Shown here: positions 15,895-25,605 of the stretch, piece after piece
Layout of the letters: each line of letters opens with the position of its first letter
How positions within the stretch are numbered: the stretch's first letter is position 1
Source of the DNA: Clostridium nigeriense
GTDB taxonomy: Bacteria > Bacillota > Clostridia > Clostridiales > Clostridiaceae
Direction: 5' to 3'
Length of the DNA: 64,000 nucleotides
NCBI RefSeq assembly: GCF_900086595.1
Contig: NZ_LT575472.1
Coordinates: 2,367,685-2,431,684 of the forward strand
Translations under genes and position numbers: made by a program
Notes under the pieces: generated by a model
Told to the model about the DNA's origin: nothing
What the model saw: only the letters and a program-made list of their open reading frames with translations
Databases searched by the model: none

Positions 15895-18513
15895 TTACTT
15901 TTTCCTTTTATATATTACTCCACCTATAGCAACTGCTAATAAGCCTAATACCCCCAAAATACTTTCTTGTCCTGTAGCAGGTAACTTGCTATTAGTGTTT
16001 TTATTTGGCTTTTCTGTATTTTCACTTTCAGCTTGGTTATTGTCTTCTCCTGGTATTTCTGTACCTTCATTTCCACCTTGGTTATTATCTTCTCCTGGTG
16101 TTTCTTCTATAGTTAATATTTCTTCTAGTTTACTTATCATTTCAGACTTATTATCTAAATTATTTGCTATTTTTAACTCTATATATCCTTCAGAGCTTTT
16201 TGATGCAAATAAACTCATAACTTTAGAAGCTATAGAATTATTGCTAACCCTAATTTTATATACTGTATAGTCTCCATCTTCATATTTACTTTCTAATATT
16301 GGATTTAAATCTTTAAATTTTAATATAAATCCTTCAAATTCTTCTAAAGATACATTTTGAACTTCCATTTCTACAGGTGAGTCAAATTCTCCAGTTCCAA
16401 CTACTGGTATAACTACATTAGTATCAATTATATTTACTATAAAGTCTTTCACATTATCTTCATAATTAGATATTTCTATAGTTATACTATCTGATTTATT
16501 ACCACCATCTTTTGTTTTAGCAGTTATAGTAACTTTTCCTTCAGACTTTGCAATTACTTTTGCATTGTTTCCGATAATTTCTATACTTGCTATACTTTCA
16601 TCACTTGTTGACCATTCAATATCTTTTATATCTGCTTTTTCATCTACTTTAGCTGTTAAAACTTTACTACTTCCAATGTATAAAGAATCTATTTTATTAT
16701 TTATTGTTATACTATCTGCCAATATAATGTCATTTTTAACATATATAGTTATTGTTTTAGTAGTTTTTCCTCCTAAACTATCTACTACACTATATTTAAC
16801 TTTATATTCGCCTTCTTTACTTGTATCGACATTGTTTTCTAAAACTTCTATTTTGGTTATATTTCCATCTTCTTTATCACTTGCACTTACTCCTGATAAT
16901 GGATTAAATTCACTACCTACTTTTATAATCTTATCTTCAGCATTTATTTTAGGAGGATCATTTACTATTACATTTATTGTCTTTATTGTGCTTGCTCCAA
17001 CACTATCTGTTACGCTATATGTAACTTTATATTTTCCAGCTATGTTTTCATTAACCTCATTTATAACAATATTTATAGTATTTATTTCTCCATCTTCAGC
17101 ATCAGTTGCACTTACTCCATTTAAAGGCTCAAACTTTTCTCCTAACTGAATTACTCTATCAGTTGCATTAATTACTGGTGCAGTATTAATTGATTCAGGT
17201 TTTGGATTTACAATAACTATACTTTGAGCTCTAGTTGTTTTATTTCCACTATCTGTTGCACTATAATTAACCTTATAAACACCAGCTATATTAGTATTTA
17301 CATTACTTTCAACAACTAGTTTTATATCTTTATCTTCATCTTCAACAGTAATTCCTTCTCTTGGATCAAATTTATCGCCAACTTTTAAAATATGTTCTTC
17401 TTTAACCCCTTTAATAATTGGTGCCTTATTTGCTTTTACTGTTAACTGAATAGTTTTTTCTGTTTTTCTTCCAAGGTTATCAATAGCTGTGTAAGTTATG
17501 TTATATACTGTATTTTCTATTGGATCTAAGTTAAGCTCCTTATCTGATTTAACAGTAACACTTACAGGATTTCCAATAGCATCTACAGCTTTTATTCCAT
17601 CCATTAAATTAAATACTTCACCCGCATTGATTGTAATATCTTTAAGATCTTCATCATTTCTAGTTATTATAGGATCTTGTTCAATTTGATTAACCTTAAC
17701 TTGCATATTTAAAGTTTCAGATTTTGCTCCAAAATTATCTATTGCAGTTACATATATATCATATATTCCTGCTGTACTTGAAGTAAACTCCTCTATAACC
17801 TTTTCCTCTACATTTTTTACTTCAATTGTTATTTCATCATTATCTATATCATTAAATTCTATATAGTTACTTAAGTTTTCTTTTGTTAATGAGAATTTTT
17901 CAGCAACCTTTACTTCTATATAGTTTTCATTTTTCTTTGTTATTGTAGGTGCTGTATTTATAGACAATTCTTTATTAGCAACTTCTACAGCTTTTACATA
18001 TTCTTTATTTGTTTTACTTATATATTTATATTCTGAGTTTTCTTTAGCTGTAACACTATAATTTCTTGTTTCATTATCATCAGATTTTTCTATATCTAAT
18101 TCAAAAACTTCTATTTCATTTCCTTTTTTAGGTATAGAATCTTGAGAAGTTATTAAAACATCTATTGTATTTGTATCTTTATTATACGAATAATCTGTAA
18201 TTATACTATCTGATTTTTTAGTATTTACTAAATCCTTTATTACTGGATTTCCTTCATTTTCCTTTAATACTACTCCATCTAACTTTAAACTAAATTGTAA
18301 AGCTTTAGGAATATCTTCTATATTATCTAATGATACTTTTATTGTATCTTGGTCTATATTCTTTATATCCAATATAAATTTATTTTCATTATTTTCAGAT
18401 GCAACTGTTTTTATAATTTCAGGTGTAGCATATACTATAGCTGCTGCTGATGTTACTGCTATGGTAGATGCTAAAGCAATCTTTAAAGATGGCTTTATTT
18501 TTTTCTTTTTCAT
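15895..18513 (-). CDS. LPXTG wall-anchored surface protein: possible cohesin-like head, Ig-like repeats, Big_2 domain
   Basis: 872 residues. A signal peptide (LKIALASTIAVTSAAAIVYA) is followed by a beta-rich region at about 40-175 whose pattern (FSLKLDGVVL, NTIDVLITSQDSIPKKGNEIEVFELDI) recalls cohesin modules. Five Ig-like repeats of DUF5011 type follow (about 185-600), each with a motif such as KVGSEFNPLSGVSASDKEDG and an ending like YKVKYSVVDSLGGKTTKTI. Next come a Big_2 domain (SDESIASIEIIGNNAKVIAKSEGKV is its core), a linker with repeated PGEDNNQ, and the sortase signal LPATG with KRKK. It lies 57 bp behind the M60 peptidase gene, which carries a dockerin. AAAGGAG precedes the ATG. The cohesin reading is inference; the rest is clear. 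Confidence 0.8.
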   Translation of the reverse strand: MKKKKIKPSLKIALASTIAVTSAAAIVYATPEIIKTVASENNENKFILDIKNIDQDTIKVSLDNIEDIPKALQFSLKLDGVVLKENEGNPVIKDLVNTKKSDSIITDYSYNKDTNTIDVLITSQDSIPKKGNEIEVFELDIEKSDDNETRNYSVTAKENSEYKYISKTNKEYVKAVEVANKELSINTAPTITKKNENYIEVKVAEKFSLTKENLSNYIEFNDIDNDEITIEVKNVEEKVIEEFTSSTAGIYDIYVTAIDNFGAKSETLNMQVKVNQIEQDPIITRNDEDLKDITINAGEVFNLMDGIKAVDAIGNPVSVTVKSDKELNLDPIENTVYNITYTAIDNLGRKTEKTIQLTVKANKAPIIKGVKEEHILKVGDKFDPREGITVEDEDKDIKLVVESNVNTNIAGVYKVNYSATDSGNKTTRAQSIVIVNPKPESINTAPVINATDRVIQLGEKFEPLNGVSATDAEDGEINTINIVINEVNENIAGKYKVTYSVTDSVGASTIKTINVIVNDPPKINAEDKIIKVGSEFNPLSGVSASDKEDGNITKIEVLENNVDTSKEGEYKVKYSVVDSLGGKTTKTITIYVKNDIILADSITINNKIDSLYIGSSKVLTAKVDEKADIKDIEWSTSDESIASIEIIGNNAKVIAKSEGKVTITAKTKDGGNKSDSITIEISNYEDNVKDFIVNIIDTNVVIPVVGTGEFDSPVEMEVQNVSLEEFEGFILKFKDLNPILESKYEDGDYTVYKIRVSNNSIASKVMSLFASKSSEGYIELKIANNLDNKSEMISKLEEILTIEETPGEDNNQGGNEGTEIPGEDNNQAESENTEKPNKNTNSKLPATGQESILGVLGLLAVAIGGVIYKRKK

Positions 18514-18538
18514 ACTTCTTCTCCTTTCTTTTTATATA

Positions 18539-18565
18539 GGTGCTATCTCAAAAGAGATAGTCACC
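18539..18565 (-). terminator. Hairpin between the M60 peptidase gene and the LPXTG gene
   Basis: Stem GGTG-CTATCTC / GAGATAG-T-CACC with one bulged base and loop AAAA, just after the peptidase stop codon. The T run is weak, so partial read-through into the LPXTG gene is likely. Confidence 0.55.
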
Positions 18566-18570
18566 TTTAA

Positions 18571-21500
18571 TTATTTTCTATTGTCAAATATATTTTTCAT
18601 TAATTCACTCTTTATCTCAATTATGTTTTCATTTGATTCTGATAAAGTTCTAACTTTAGAGTTATTTAATTCTATTTCAGGTAAGTTACTTAAGTCACTT
18701 GGTAATTCATATAAGAAAGTATCACTAACTAATCTTTGTCCTATTGGAGCTCCTGTATTATCAAGTTTATTATATCTGTAAAGCTCTGCCTTTATTTTTT
18801 TACCTTCTATATTTCCCTCTTCTTTTTGTTGCTCAGGAGTTATCCAATATAACCAATTTCCTTCTGCAACTTCTCCAAGTTCTGCATTTTCTGGTAGTTC
18901 AGCTAATAATATAGCTTGTGCTTTTAATGCAAAATTATCATCATTTTCATTTAATACTAACGGAACATTAAAAGCAGGATCTCCTTTATATTCCCCAGTA
19001 ATTATTATTGATCCGGCAGGTATAACTTTACCATCAGCATAAGCATAATCTGATTTTAATCTACCTACACCATTTTTATAAACTTTATCCCCATTATCTA
19101 TACCTATCTCTATGTTGTCTCCTGTAGGTCCTAATATATCAAGCTCTGCTATAGAAATAGAACTTGCTCCCTTAGCCACTAACTTAACGTATTGTGCATC
19201 ATATGCCCATAATTGAGTATTTAAACTACTTCCATTTTCGTTAAAGTAAATTGTATTTTCTTTGTTTGTGTTAAAGCTTCCTGAATGAGCCTTAGTCCAT
19301 GACTTTCCATCCTTGCTTACAAAAACTTCATATTTACTTATTGGAGAATATGTAGCCTGTGAATTTCTGTTAAAGAATCTCTTTAAAGAGAACTTACTAT
19401 TTGAATTTTGGCCTGGATTATATCTTAAACCTATCACTGACTTAGAATCTCCTAAATCTATAGTTACGTATGGATCTCCTGAAACGATATTACCACTATT
19501 ATTAGTAGTCTTTGAAGCTGTATAAATTGTATTTGGATCATTATCATTTATTTTCTTAATACTTCCATTTTGAGCTTGTCCATGTCCTGAATTTTCATCT
19601 GAAACATCTTCTAAGCTTCTTGTATTTGTATCGAATACCCAATTACTCTTAGCTATACTTCCATCATGGTTTACTTTTACAGTTCCAATTACAGTTTCTT
19701 CTGTAACATTTAAGTTATAATCATATGCTTTAACTTTATATTCAAAAGTTTTATTATTAACAGCATCTATTTCATCTACATAGCTAGTTAAACCATTATT
19801 TCCATTTTTATCTCTTTCCACAAAACCAACAACAAACTCTTTTGTTCCTGTAGAAGTTGATTCTTTTCTTATTATTTCATATCCTAGTATTTTATCTGAA
19901 TCTTTATTTACACTTAATATTAAAGGTACTTCTTTTTGATTTAAATAACTTCTATCTTTAATTTGTTGTCCTGAAGCATTCAATCCAAAAGTTGCACTAA
20001 CCTTAGTATCATTTGACATATCTAATATACTTGTGTCGCTTCCAGCTGCTAGTCTAAGTCTTCTTGCTTCATCATTTAAGTAATAAATTGATTTATCTTC
20101 TTTTGGATATTTCATATTATTTAAATATATATTTGTTTGTGGACTAGCAACTAATCCCCACTTTTCAAAGAATGTTCTCAAATCTTTACCTGCTGCATCC
20201 GAAGCTCTCATTATAAATGTTTGAGCTGTTCTATCATATCCAGGCTCTGATACTGCTATTCCTTTTATTCTTGTATTTCTATACAATTTAGCAAAGAAGG
20301 TATCATTATTTAGATTGTTATCAGAATTTAAATTTAGCATATTATAAGTATAATCATTATCATAAGCTAAATGTAATTGCCAGAACATTCCAAGTCTAGT
20401 AAATACATCACTTGCAATACCTACACTATTAGAAGTTACCTTATCGTAAATACTACTATATCCACCTTCTAATCTTGACTTATTTACATCATTAAATGTT
20501 TGAGTTATGAGTGCTAATATATTATTTGTAGTTTCGGTATATGTTAATCCATTTATATCGTGAACATGTCCAATTTCATGCGATATTCCCCATCCAAATA
20601 ACTCACCTTTATCTGAATTTACTAATTGACCATTTTCGTTAAATTCAAATGGGACTCCTGTCATCATTCCTGGTATAGAACCATAACCTATTCCAACGTG
20701 ATGTGCTGATGCATACATAAATGCTCCAGTAAACATTCTTTGATATTTAATATTCATACGGTTTTTAGGAGCTCTATTTTCATTGTAGTATTGATTTTCA
20801 CTTTTCCCACCTAGTGCCTCTAAAGATATGTCAGTTATTTTTCCATCCTTATCAAAGTCTATTGCCTCTTCAAGTAAACCTTGTTGAGAATAAGAAACCT
20901 TCATTAATTGTTCCCAGGCAAGTAATGTATTATAAACTCTATCTACTTGAGCCTCTTCATCTCCTATTATTCCATTTTGTATTCCAGCAAGAACTTGATC
21001 TGCTGCAAGAGAAAGCATTACTCTTTCCCCTTCTATTTCTGTAGCATTTAATATAGAAGTTTGTGGATCATAAGTATAAATATTATTTACATTATCCTCT
21101 GTAGTTGCACTATCTGGATATCTATTAGGTAATGAACTTACATAATTTTTTAATTCTTTAATATAAGTTCTTATTTTTTCTTTAACTTCATCTTTTTTAG
21201 ATACATCATCTATTATATTATTAACATTTAAATGAGGTATTTCTGTTCCACCACTTACTCTAACTCTAAAAGTATTATTTTCTGCAAATTTACTCTTAAG
21301 ACCTATATAAAGATTTCCACCTTTTTCGTAGTTCATATCAAATCCAGTTGCTGGTATTTCTATCTCATTTTTGCCTATTGATAATTCTTTAATAACCTTA
21401 TAAGCTGTACCACTTTCTGCATTAAATTGAGTTAATACTAAATCAAACTTAGTATCTTTTCTATCAGGGCTACCTATATATATATTTACTTTATCTCCTG

Positions 21501-24500
21501 GTTTAACTGCAACACCTAATGACTGATAGTTATTTGTTTGACCAATAGTATTTTGCGGCGCTAGATTATGTATTTTTGAATCTAAAGTTATTATTTCATC
21601 CTTAAGCATTACATCATCTAATAAATCTTGAGCTCTTTGTAAATCTTTTAAAATTTCTGATTGATTTGGATGATATTCTAAATTTATTGGGTCAATTGTA
21701 TTAGCTCTCTTGGTAAGTTCATCTAACATTCCTTGATTTACATCATCTTTTAGCTCTAATTTTAAATCATCTACAAATAAAGCATCTACATTTGCTTCTA
21801 AGCTATCATATTCATAGAACTTAATTTCTGACATACTTACAGCACGTCTTCCGTACCAATAATTAACAGTTATTCCTACTTTTATTTTCTTTGTCTTTAT
21901 TGGTTTTTCTAATACTATATTTACTACTTGCCCGTTGTTACTATCATAAGAATTAGATTTTACTGTTTCCCATCTTTGTGTTTCTTCGTTATAGTAATCT
22001 ATTCTAGTTCTTTCTGTAGATTCTTTTACATCTAATCTTCTTATAACCTTAAGACTTCCAATCTCATATTCTTTATCAAATGTTACAACTGGACCACCAT
22101 CACCATAATCCCAATCCATATGTTCCCAGTAAGTAGTATAATCATTATCTACAATAGCATCTTCATCAGTAGCATTAGCATCAGCCCAAATATTCCCTTT
22201 AGGAAGCTCCACATCTACTATATGATTAGTTAATTCATTTGTTCCCTTAGGAGTATTTATAAGTTTGTAGTTAGTTGTTACTGGAGGTACTAATTTAGTT
22301 GTAGAACCTATATAAACTTGGGATAATCCACCTGTTCCATGGTGATTAGTTGCCGTCATCATTATTTCATAACTACTTGTATCTTCTAATTCTGTTATTG
22401 TATATGATGTCGCTCTTATAAAATCTTCTTTATTAGTTTCTTCTGGTTTTAAATTAGAAGCTCCTGTTGGAATATTATCCTCTATATCAGAATCGATATA
22501 CTTCTCACCTTTATCATTAGCTTTTACCCAAGCCTTTTCTCCAACTTTTCTGTAATATAATTCATAATCTTTTGCTTTTGCATGTGATTTCCATGAAACT
22601 GTAAGATTTTTGTATCCTCCCTTTACAGTTATTCCTTCAGGACCTTCTGGTGCTGTTTCTGGTATTACTTGTAATTCAATTATTGAATCTTTACCGAAGT
22701 TAGAATCCCCTTCACTAAGCTTTCCAGTTTTAGAGTCCCAAGCAACTGGATTGTAATTTTCATCAACGTTATCAGGTTTACCATCCTTATCATTACTATT
22801 ATTACTTGAATTTATTTCACCAGTTATCGACTCATTGTATCCATCTTGCTCATCTTTATATCCACTTTTCCAATCTCCAGATAAGGATTGAATACTTACT
22901 CTATAAATTCCATAAGCTTCTACTTTCTCTATTCTTAAAGAATTTTCACTTGTTTTATAATAACTTGTACTCTGTACTTCTGCACTATTTGGTCTTAATT
23001 TTTCAACTTTTATTTCATAACCAGTTACATTAGTTTCATGATCCCATCCTATTGTCATAGATTCTTGTCCAACTTGAGTTGTACTTGTAAACTTATTTAT
23101 AACTGGTATATTCATTTTTGGTTTTGGCATTTCTTTATAAACATTGTTTAAAAATTCAACTTTAGCTATTTCTGCTAAATTTTTATTATTTCTAGAACCA
23201 GTAACATTTATCGTTATTTCGCTTACTGCTACTTGCTTCCCTAAATTAATTACTATACTTTCTTCTGCTGTACGAGCTCCTGAATTTAATGATTCAATAT
23301 TGCTTTCATCAAACTTAAAAATTTCACCACCAATAACTACACTACCTTTTGTTGGAGCATTAACACTTGGAGCTTTTATTACTATTTGCTCTAATTCATT
23401 TAAGCCTTTAGTAATTCCATTTAAGTCTAACTTAACAGAAATAGGATTTTCTTCACTTAAAGTTTCTCCCTTTGTACTCTTTAAACTTACACTATTACCA
23501 TTATCTTTTAATAAATCCGTAATATCAGAACCTTCACTTACTGAAGTTCCTTCAACAGCCTCAGCTTTAACACTGTTAGGATCTATTATTATATCTGTAT
23601 CAATTATTTTAGCTTCTTTTATTTCTTTATTTAAATTTTGATGTATGTATGTTAAATCTGTTATGTCTACTTTTCCATCTCTATTTAAATCATATTTTAC
23701 ATCTTTAGTTCCTTCTTTTATTGCAGATTTTAAATCTTCATAATCTTTATCATTTATAATATTATTCCCATCTACATCTCCAACTAAAAATGTCCCAAAA
23801 TACTCTTCCTTAACATCATCTTCAGTTTCTACTGTTCCATTATCATCTAAAACTATTACATTATCTGAAGTTCCAACCAAAACTCTCTTAGAAGTATTTT
23901 CAATAACGATATTATCTATCTTTGCATTTGTATATCCACTTCCTAAAATTTCTATTGAATAAGTCCCAACAGGAATCTTATCAATTGTTAAATGATAAAA
24001 ACCTATTTCTGTTGCATCATTCGCTAAACTTTTTCTCGTTGAATCCAAAGCTTCTAAATAATAGTTTGCATCTCCAATTTTTCCAGATGTAATATCATTT
24101 CCTAAGGAAATTTCACCTATGCTAATTCCATTTGAATTTTTCAAGTTAATTTTTATATTTGTTTTTTCTTTTGTATCTATCTTTATAGGTGTTGCAAAAT
24201 TTAAGTCTACTTCTAATTTTCCAGTCAAATTATAAGTTTCATCTTTTATTGATTCTTCTTTATCAGAATCTTCCACTATCATATTATCTAATTTTTGTTC
24301 TTCTTCTATTTTGTTTTCTTCTGTTATATCAACTTCTTCATTACTATTGTCTAAAAATGGTTTTGTTTCTTCAATATTTTTTATCTCTTCATTTTCATTT
24401 ACAACTTCAGAAACAACTTCACTTGTCACGTTTGTATCTTGTTTATTATTTATAGTTTCTGCAATTGCTATATTCTGTACTTGGCTTGTTATTAAAGCAG

Positions 24501-24534
24501 CTGCTACCATAGCTGATATTTTTCTTCTATTCAT
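18571..24534 (-). CDS. Secreted M60-family (mucinase-type) zinc metallopeptidase with dockerin and F5/8C modules
   Basis: 1987 residues. Signal peptide MNRRKISAMVAAALITSQ; an acidic low-complexity stretch (35-105); a dockerin at about 248-305 with two calcium loops (DVDGNNIINDKD and DLNRDGKVDITD); fibronectin III-like domains (about 490-745); a discoidin/F5-8C-like module around 770-930 (DNDYTTYWEHMDWDYGDGG); the M60 catalytic domain with HEIGH (about 1318-1322); and a second F5/8C-like module (about 1650-1810). M60 peptidases cleave O-glycosylated mucins, and the F5/8C modules usually bind glycans. No LPXTG signal is present, so surface retention could come from the dockerin. AGGAGG precedes the ATG. 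A T11 tract lies just behind the -10 element. Confidence 0.88.
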   Translation of the reverse strand: MNRRKISAMVAAALITSQVQNIAIAETINNKQDTNVTSEVVSEVVNENEEIKNIEETKPFLDNSNEEVDITEENKIEEEQKLDNMIVEDSDKEESIKDETYNLTGKLEVDLNFATPIKIDTKEKTNIKINLKNSNGISIGEISLGNDITSGKIGDANYYLEALDSTRKSLANDATEIGFYHLTIDKIPVGTYSIEILGSGYTNAKIDNIVIENTSKRVLVGTSDNVIVLDDNGTVETEDDVKEEYFGTFLVGDVDGNNIINDKDYEDLKSAIKEGTKDVKYDLNRDGKVDITDLTYIHQNLNKEIKEAKIIDTDIIIDPNSVKAEAVEGTSVSEGSDITDLLKDNGNSVSLKSTKGETLSEENPISVKLDLNGITKGLNELEQIVIKAPSVNAPTKGSVVIGGEIFKFDESNIESLNSGARTAEESIVINLGKQVAVSEITINVTGSRNNKNLAEIAKVEFLNNVYKEMPKPKMNIPVINKFTSTTQVGQESMTIGWDHETNVTGYEIKVEKLRPNSAEVQSTSYYKTSENSLRIEKVEAYGIYRVSIQSLSGDWKSGYKDEQDGYNESITGEINSSNNSNDKDGKPDNVDENYNPVAWDSKTGKLSEGDSNFGKDSIIELQVIPETAPEGPEGITVKGGYKNLTVSWKSHAKAKDYELYYRKVGEKAWVKANDKGEKYIDSDIEDNIPTGASNLKPEETNKEDFIRATSYTITELEDTSSYEIMMTATNHHGTGGLSQVYIGSTTKLVPPVTTNYKLINTPKGTNELTNHIVDVELPKGNIWADANATDEDAIVDNDYTTYWEHMDWDYGDGGPVVTFDKEYEIGSLKVIRRLDVKESTERTRIDYYNEETQRWETVKSNSYDSNNGQVVNIVLEKPIKTKKIKVGITVNYWYGRRAVSMSEIKFYEYDSLEANVDALFVDDLKLELKDDVNQGMLDELTKRANTIDPINLEYHPNQSEILKDLQRAQDLLDDVMLKDEIITLDSKIHNLAPQNTIGQTNNYQSLGVAVKPGDKVNIYIGSPDRKDTKFDLVLTQFNAESGTAYKVIKELSIGKNEIEIPATGFDMNYEKGGNLYIGLKSKFAENNTFRVRVSGGTEIPHLNVNNIIDDVSKKDEVKEKIRTYIKELKNYVSSLPNRYPDSATTEDNVNNIYTYDPQTSILNATEIEGERVMLSLAADQVLAGIQNGIIGDEEAQVDRVYNTLLAWEQLMKVSYSQQGLLEEAIDFDKDGKITDISLEALGGKSENQYYNENRAPKNRMNIKYQRMFTGAFMYASAHHVGIGYGSIPGMMTGVPFEFNENGQLVNSDKGELFGWGISHEIGHVHDINGLTYTETTNNILALITQTFNDVNKSRLEGGYSSIYDKVTSNSVGIASDVFTRLGMFWQLHLAYDNDYTYNMLNLNSDNNLNNDTFFAKLYRNTRIKGIAVSEPGYDRTAQTFIMRASDAAGKDLRTFFEKWGLVASPQTNIYLNNMKYPKEDKSIYYLNDEARRLRLAAGSDTSILDMSNDTKVSATFGLNASGQQIKDRSYLNQKEVPLILSVNKDSDKILGYEIIRKESTSTGTKEFVVGFVERDKNGNNGLTSYVDEIDAVNNKTFEYKVKAYDYNLNVTEETVIGTVKVNHDGSIAKSNWVFDTNTRSLEDVSDENSGHGQAQNGSIKKINDNDPNTIYTASKTTNNSGNIVSGDPYVTIDLGDSKSVIGLRYNPGQNSNSKFSLKRFFNRNSQATYSPISKYEVFVSKDGKSWTKAHSGSFNTNKENTIYFNENGSSLNTQLWAYDAQYVKLVAKGASSISIAELDILGPTGDNIEIGIDNGDKVYKNGVGRLKSDYAYADGKVIPAGSIIITGEYKGDPAFNVPLVLNENDDNFALKAQAILLAELPENAELGEVAEGNWLYWITPEQQKEEGNIEGKKIKAELYRYNKLDNTGAPIGQRLVSDTFLYELPSDLSNLPEIELNNSKVRTLSESNENIIEIKSELMKNIFDNRK

Positions 24535-24830
24535 AATTTAACCTCCTTTATATTTTTACAAAAAAAAAAATTATACACTACATATAATTTTTTTATCAGC
24601 AAATATATTGCATTGTTTTTATTCAAATTTTATACATCTAATAAACAGATTTACTATTTATTTTAAATAAAATATACCATAAACTCACAATATTTCTCAA
24701 TAATTTTATATTTTTTTTCATAATAATAATTTTCCTTTAATATTTTTTAAAAAATAATAATTTATTTTTTAATTTATTTTTTCTAAAAATTTGTACTTTT
24801 ATGTAAACATTCTGTTAATAATATTTAATG
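24535..24830. other. A/T-rich gap upstream of the M60 gene
   Basis: No ORF or RNA gene seen. On the minus strand TATAAT (24570-24575) is a good -10 element for the peptidase gene, but no clear -35 is found. An unbroken run of 11 A (24560-24570, T on the coding strand) begins at the last base of this -10 element. The remainder is simple A/T-rich sequence. Confidence 0.5.
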
Positions 24831-24858
24831 AAATAAATAAAAAAGTACTAGTATTTAT
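24831..24858 (-). repeat. Left arm of the split xdhD terminator
   Basis: 28 bases that are the exact reverse complement of 26534-26561. Together they would form a strong hairpin with A and T runs at its base; the IS element now separates the arms by 1675 bp. Confidence 0.85.
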
Positions 24859-24868
24859 AAATGATATG

Positions 24869-24918
24869 CTCCCATTATAGTAGACAGTTAAAATAATAAA
24901 ACTGTTCTATAATGGGAG
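24869..24918 (+). promoter_or_regulatory. IS-end hairpin that hides the transposase ribosome binding site
   Basis: CTCCCATTATAG (24869-24880) pairs perfectly with CTATAATGGGAG (24907-24918), extended inward by ACAGTT/AACTGT. The second arm contains the GGGAG ribosome site of orfA, 9 bases before its ATG. The hairpin forms only in transcripts that enter from outside the element. Confidence 0.7.
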
Positions 24919-24927
24919 GATTTTTTT

Positions 24928-25605
24928 ATGTCAAGAAAAGCAAAAGTATCAACTGAGATAAAAGTCCAAGCCGTTGAAGATTATTTAATGGGTATAAAAA
25001 GTTTATCTGAAATAAGTAATGAACTAAATATCTACAGAAGTGCTATTTCGGCTTGGGTCCGCAAATATAAAACCTTCGGGAAAGACGGTTTGCTAAACAA
25101 AGGATATAATACATCTTATTCTGCTCGAGTTAAAACTCAAGCCGTTATCGATTATCTTGATGGTAAAGGATCATTAGATGATATTTGTATTAAATATAAG
25201 ATAAGTGCTATTGGTATTCTCCAGCAATGGATTAAGAAGTATAATGATCATAAGATATTTAAATCTCATTCATCTAAAGGAGAGAAACTTATGATTACCG
25301 GAAGAAAAACAACTTATGAAGAAAGAATTGAAATAGTATCATTTTGTATTGCTAACGCTCAGGATTATAATTTAACTGCTAATAAATTTAATGTTTCATA
25401 TCAACAAGTTTATACTTGGGTGAAAAAATACAATAAGGATGGCTATAACGCGCTAGTCGATAGACGCGGTAAAAATAAACCCTTTGAGAAGTTAACTGAA
25501 TCTGAAAGATTTTCTGCACAATTAAAACTTTTAGAAGCAGAAAATAGACGTTTAAAAATGGAGAATGATTTCTTAAAAAAATTAGAAGAGATAGAAAGGA
25601 GGTAG
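24928..25605 (+). CDS. IS3-family transposase OrfA (helix-turn-helix protein)
   Basis: 225 residues with three helix-turn-helix-like units (LSEISNELNIYRSAISAWVRKY; IKYKISAIGILQQWIKKY; TANKFNVSYQQVYTWVKKY) that would bind the terminal repeats. A C-terminal leucine-zipper-like segment (LKLLEAENRRLKMENDFLKKLEE) is typical of IS3 OrfA. GGGAGG precedes the ATG, but it is buried in the hairpin at 24869-24918. The reading frame ends at TAG 25603-25605, after the slippery heptamer A AAA AAA (25575-25581), which is in register for a -1 shift into OrfB. Confidence 0.9.
   Translation: MSRKAKVSTEIKVQAVEDYLMGIKSLSEISNELNIYRSAISAWVRKYKTFGKDGLLNKGYNTSYSARVKTQAVIDYLDGKGSLDDICIKYKISAIGILQQWIKKYNDHKIFKSHSSKGEKLMITGRKTTYEERIEIVSFCIANAQDYNLTANKFNVSYQQVYTWVKKYNKDGYNALVDRRGKNKPFEKLTESERFSAQLKLLEAENRRLKMENDFLKKLEEIERR

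Noticed and set aside
16565..17149. 194-codon plus-strand frame opposite the LPXTG Ig-repeat gene
   Set aside because: Lies wholly antisense to a gene with clear domains, has no ribosome site and shows no recognisable protein features.
15895..17700. Direct-repeat or CRISPR-like array in the LPXTG gene
   Set aside because: The repetition is about 75 residues long, diverged and in frame; it is a set of Ig-like domains.
23144..23641. 165-codon plus-strand frame opposite the M60 gene
   Set aside because: Antisense shadow; composition reflects the complementary strand of a well-supported gene.
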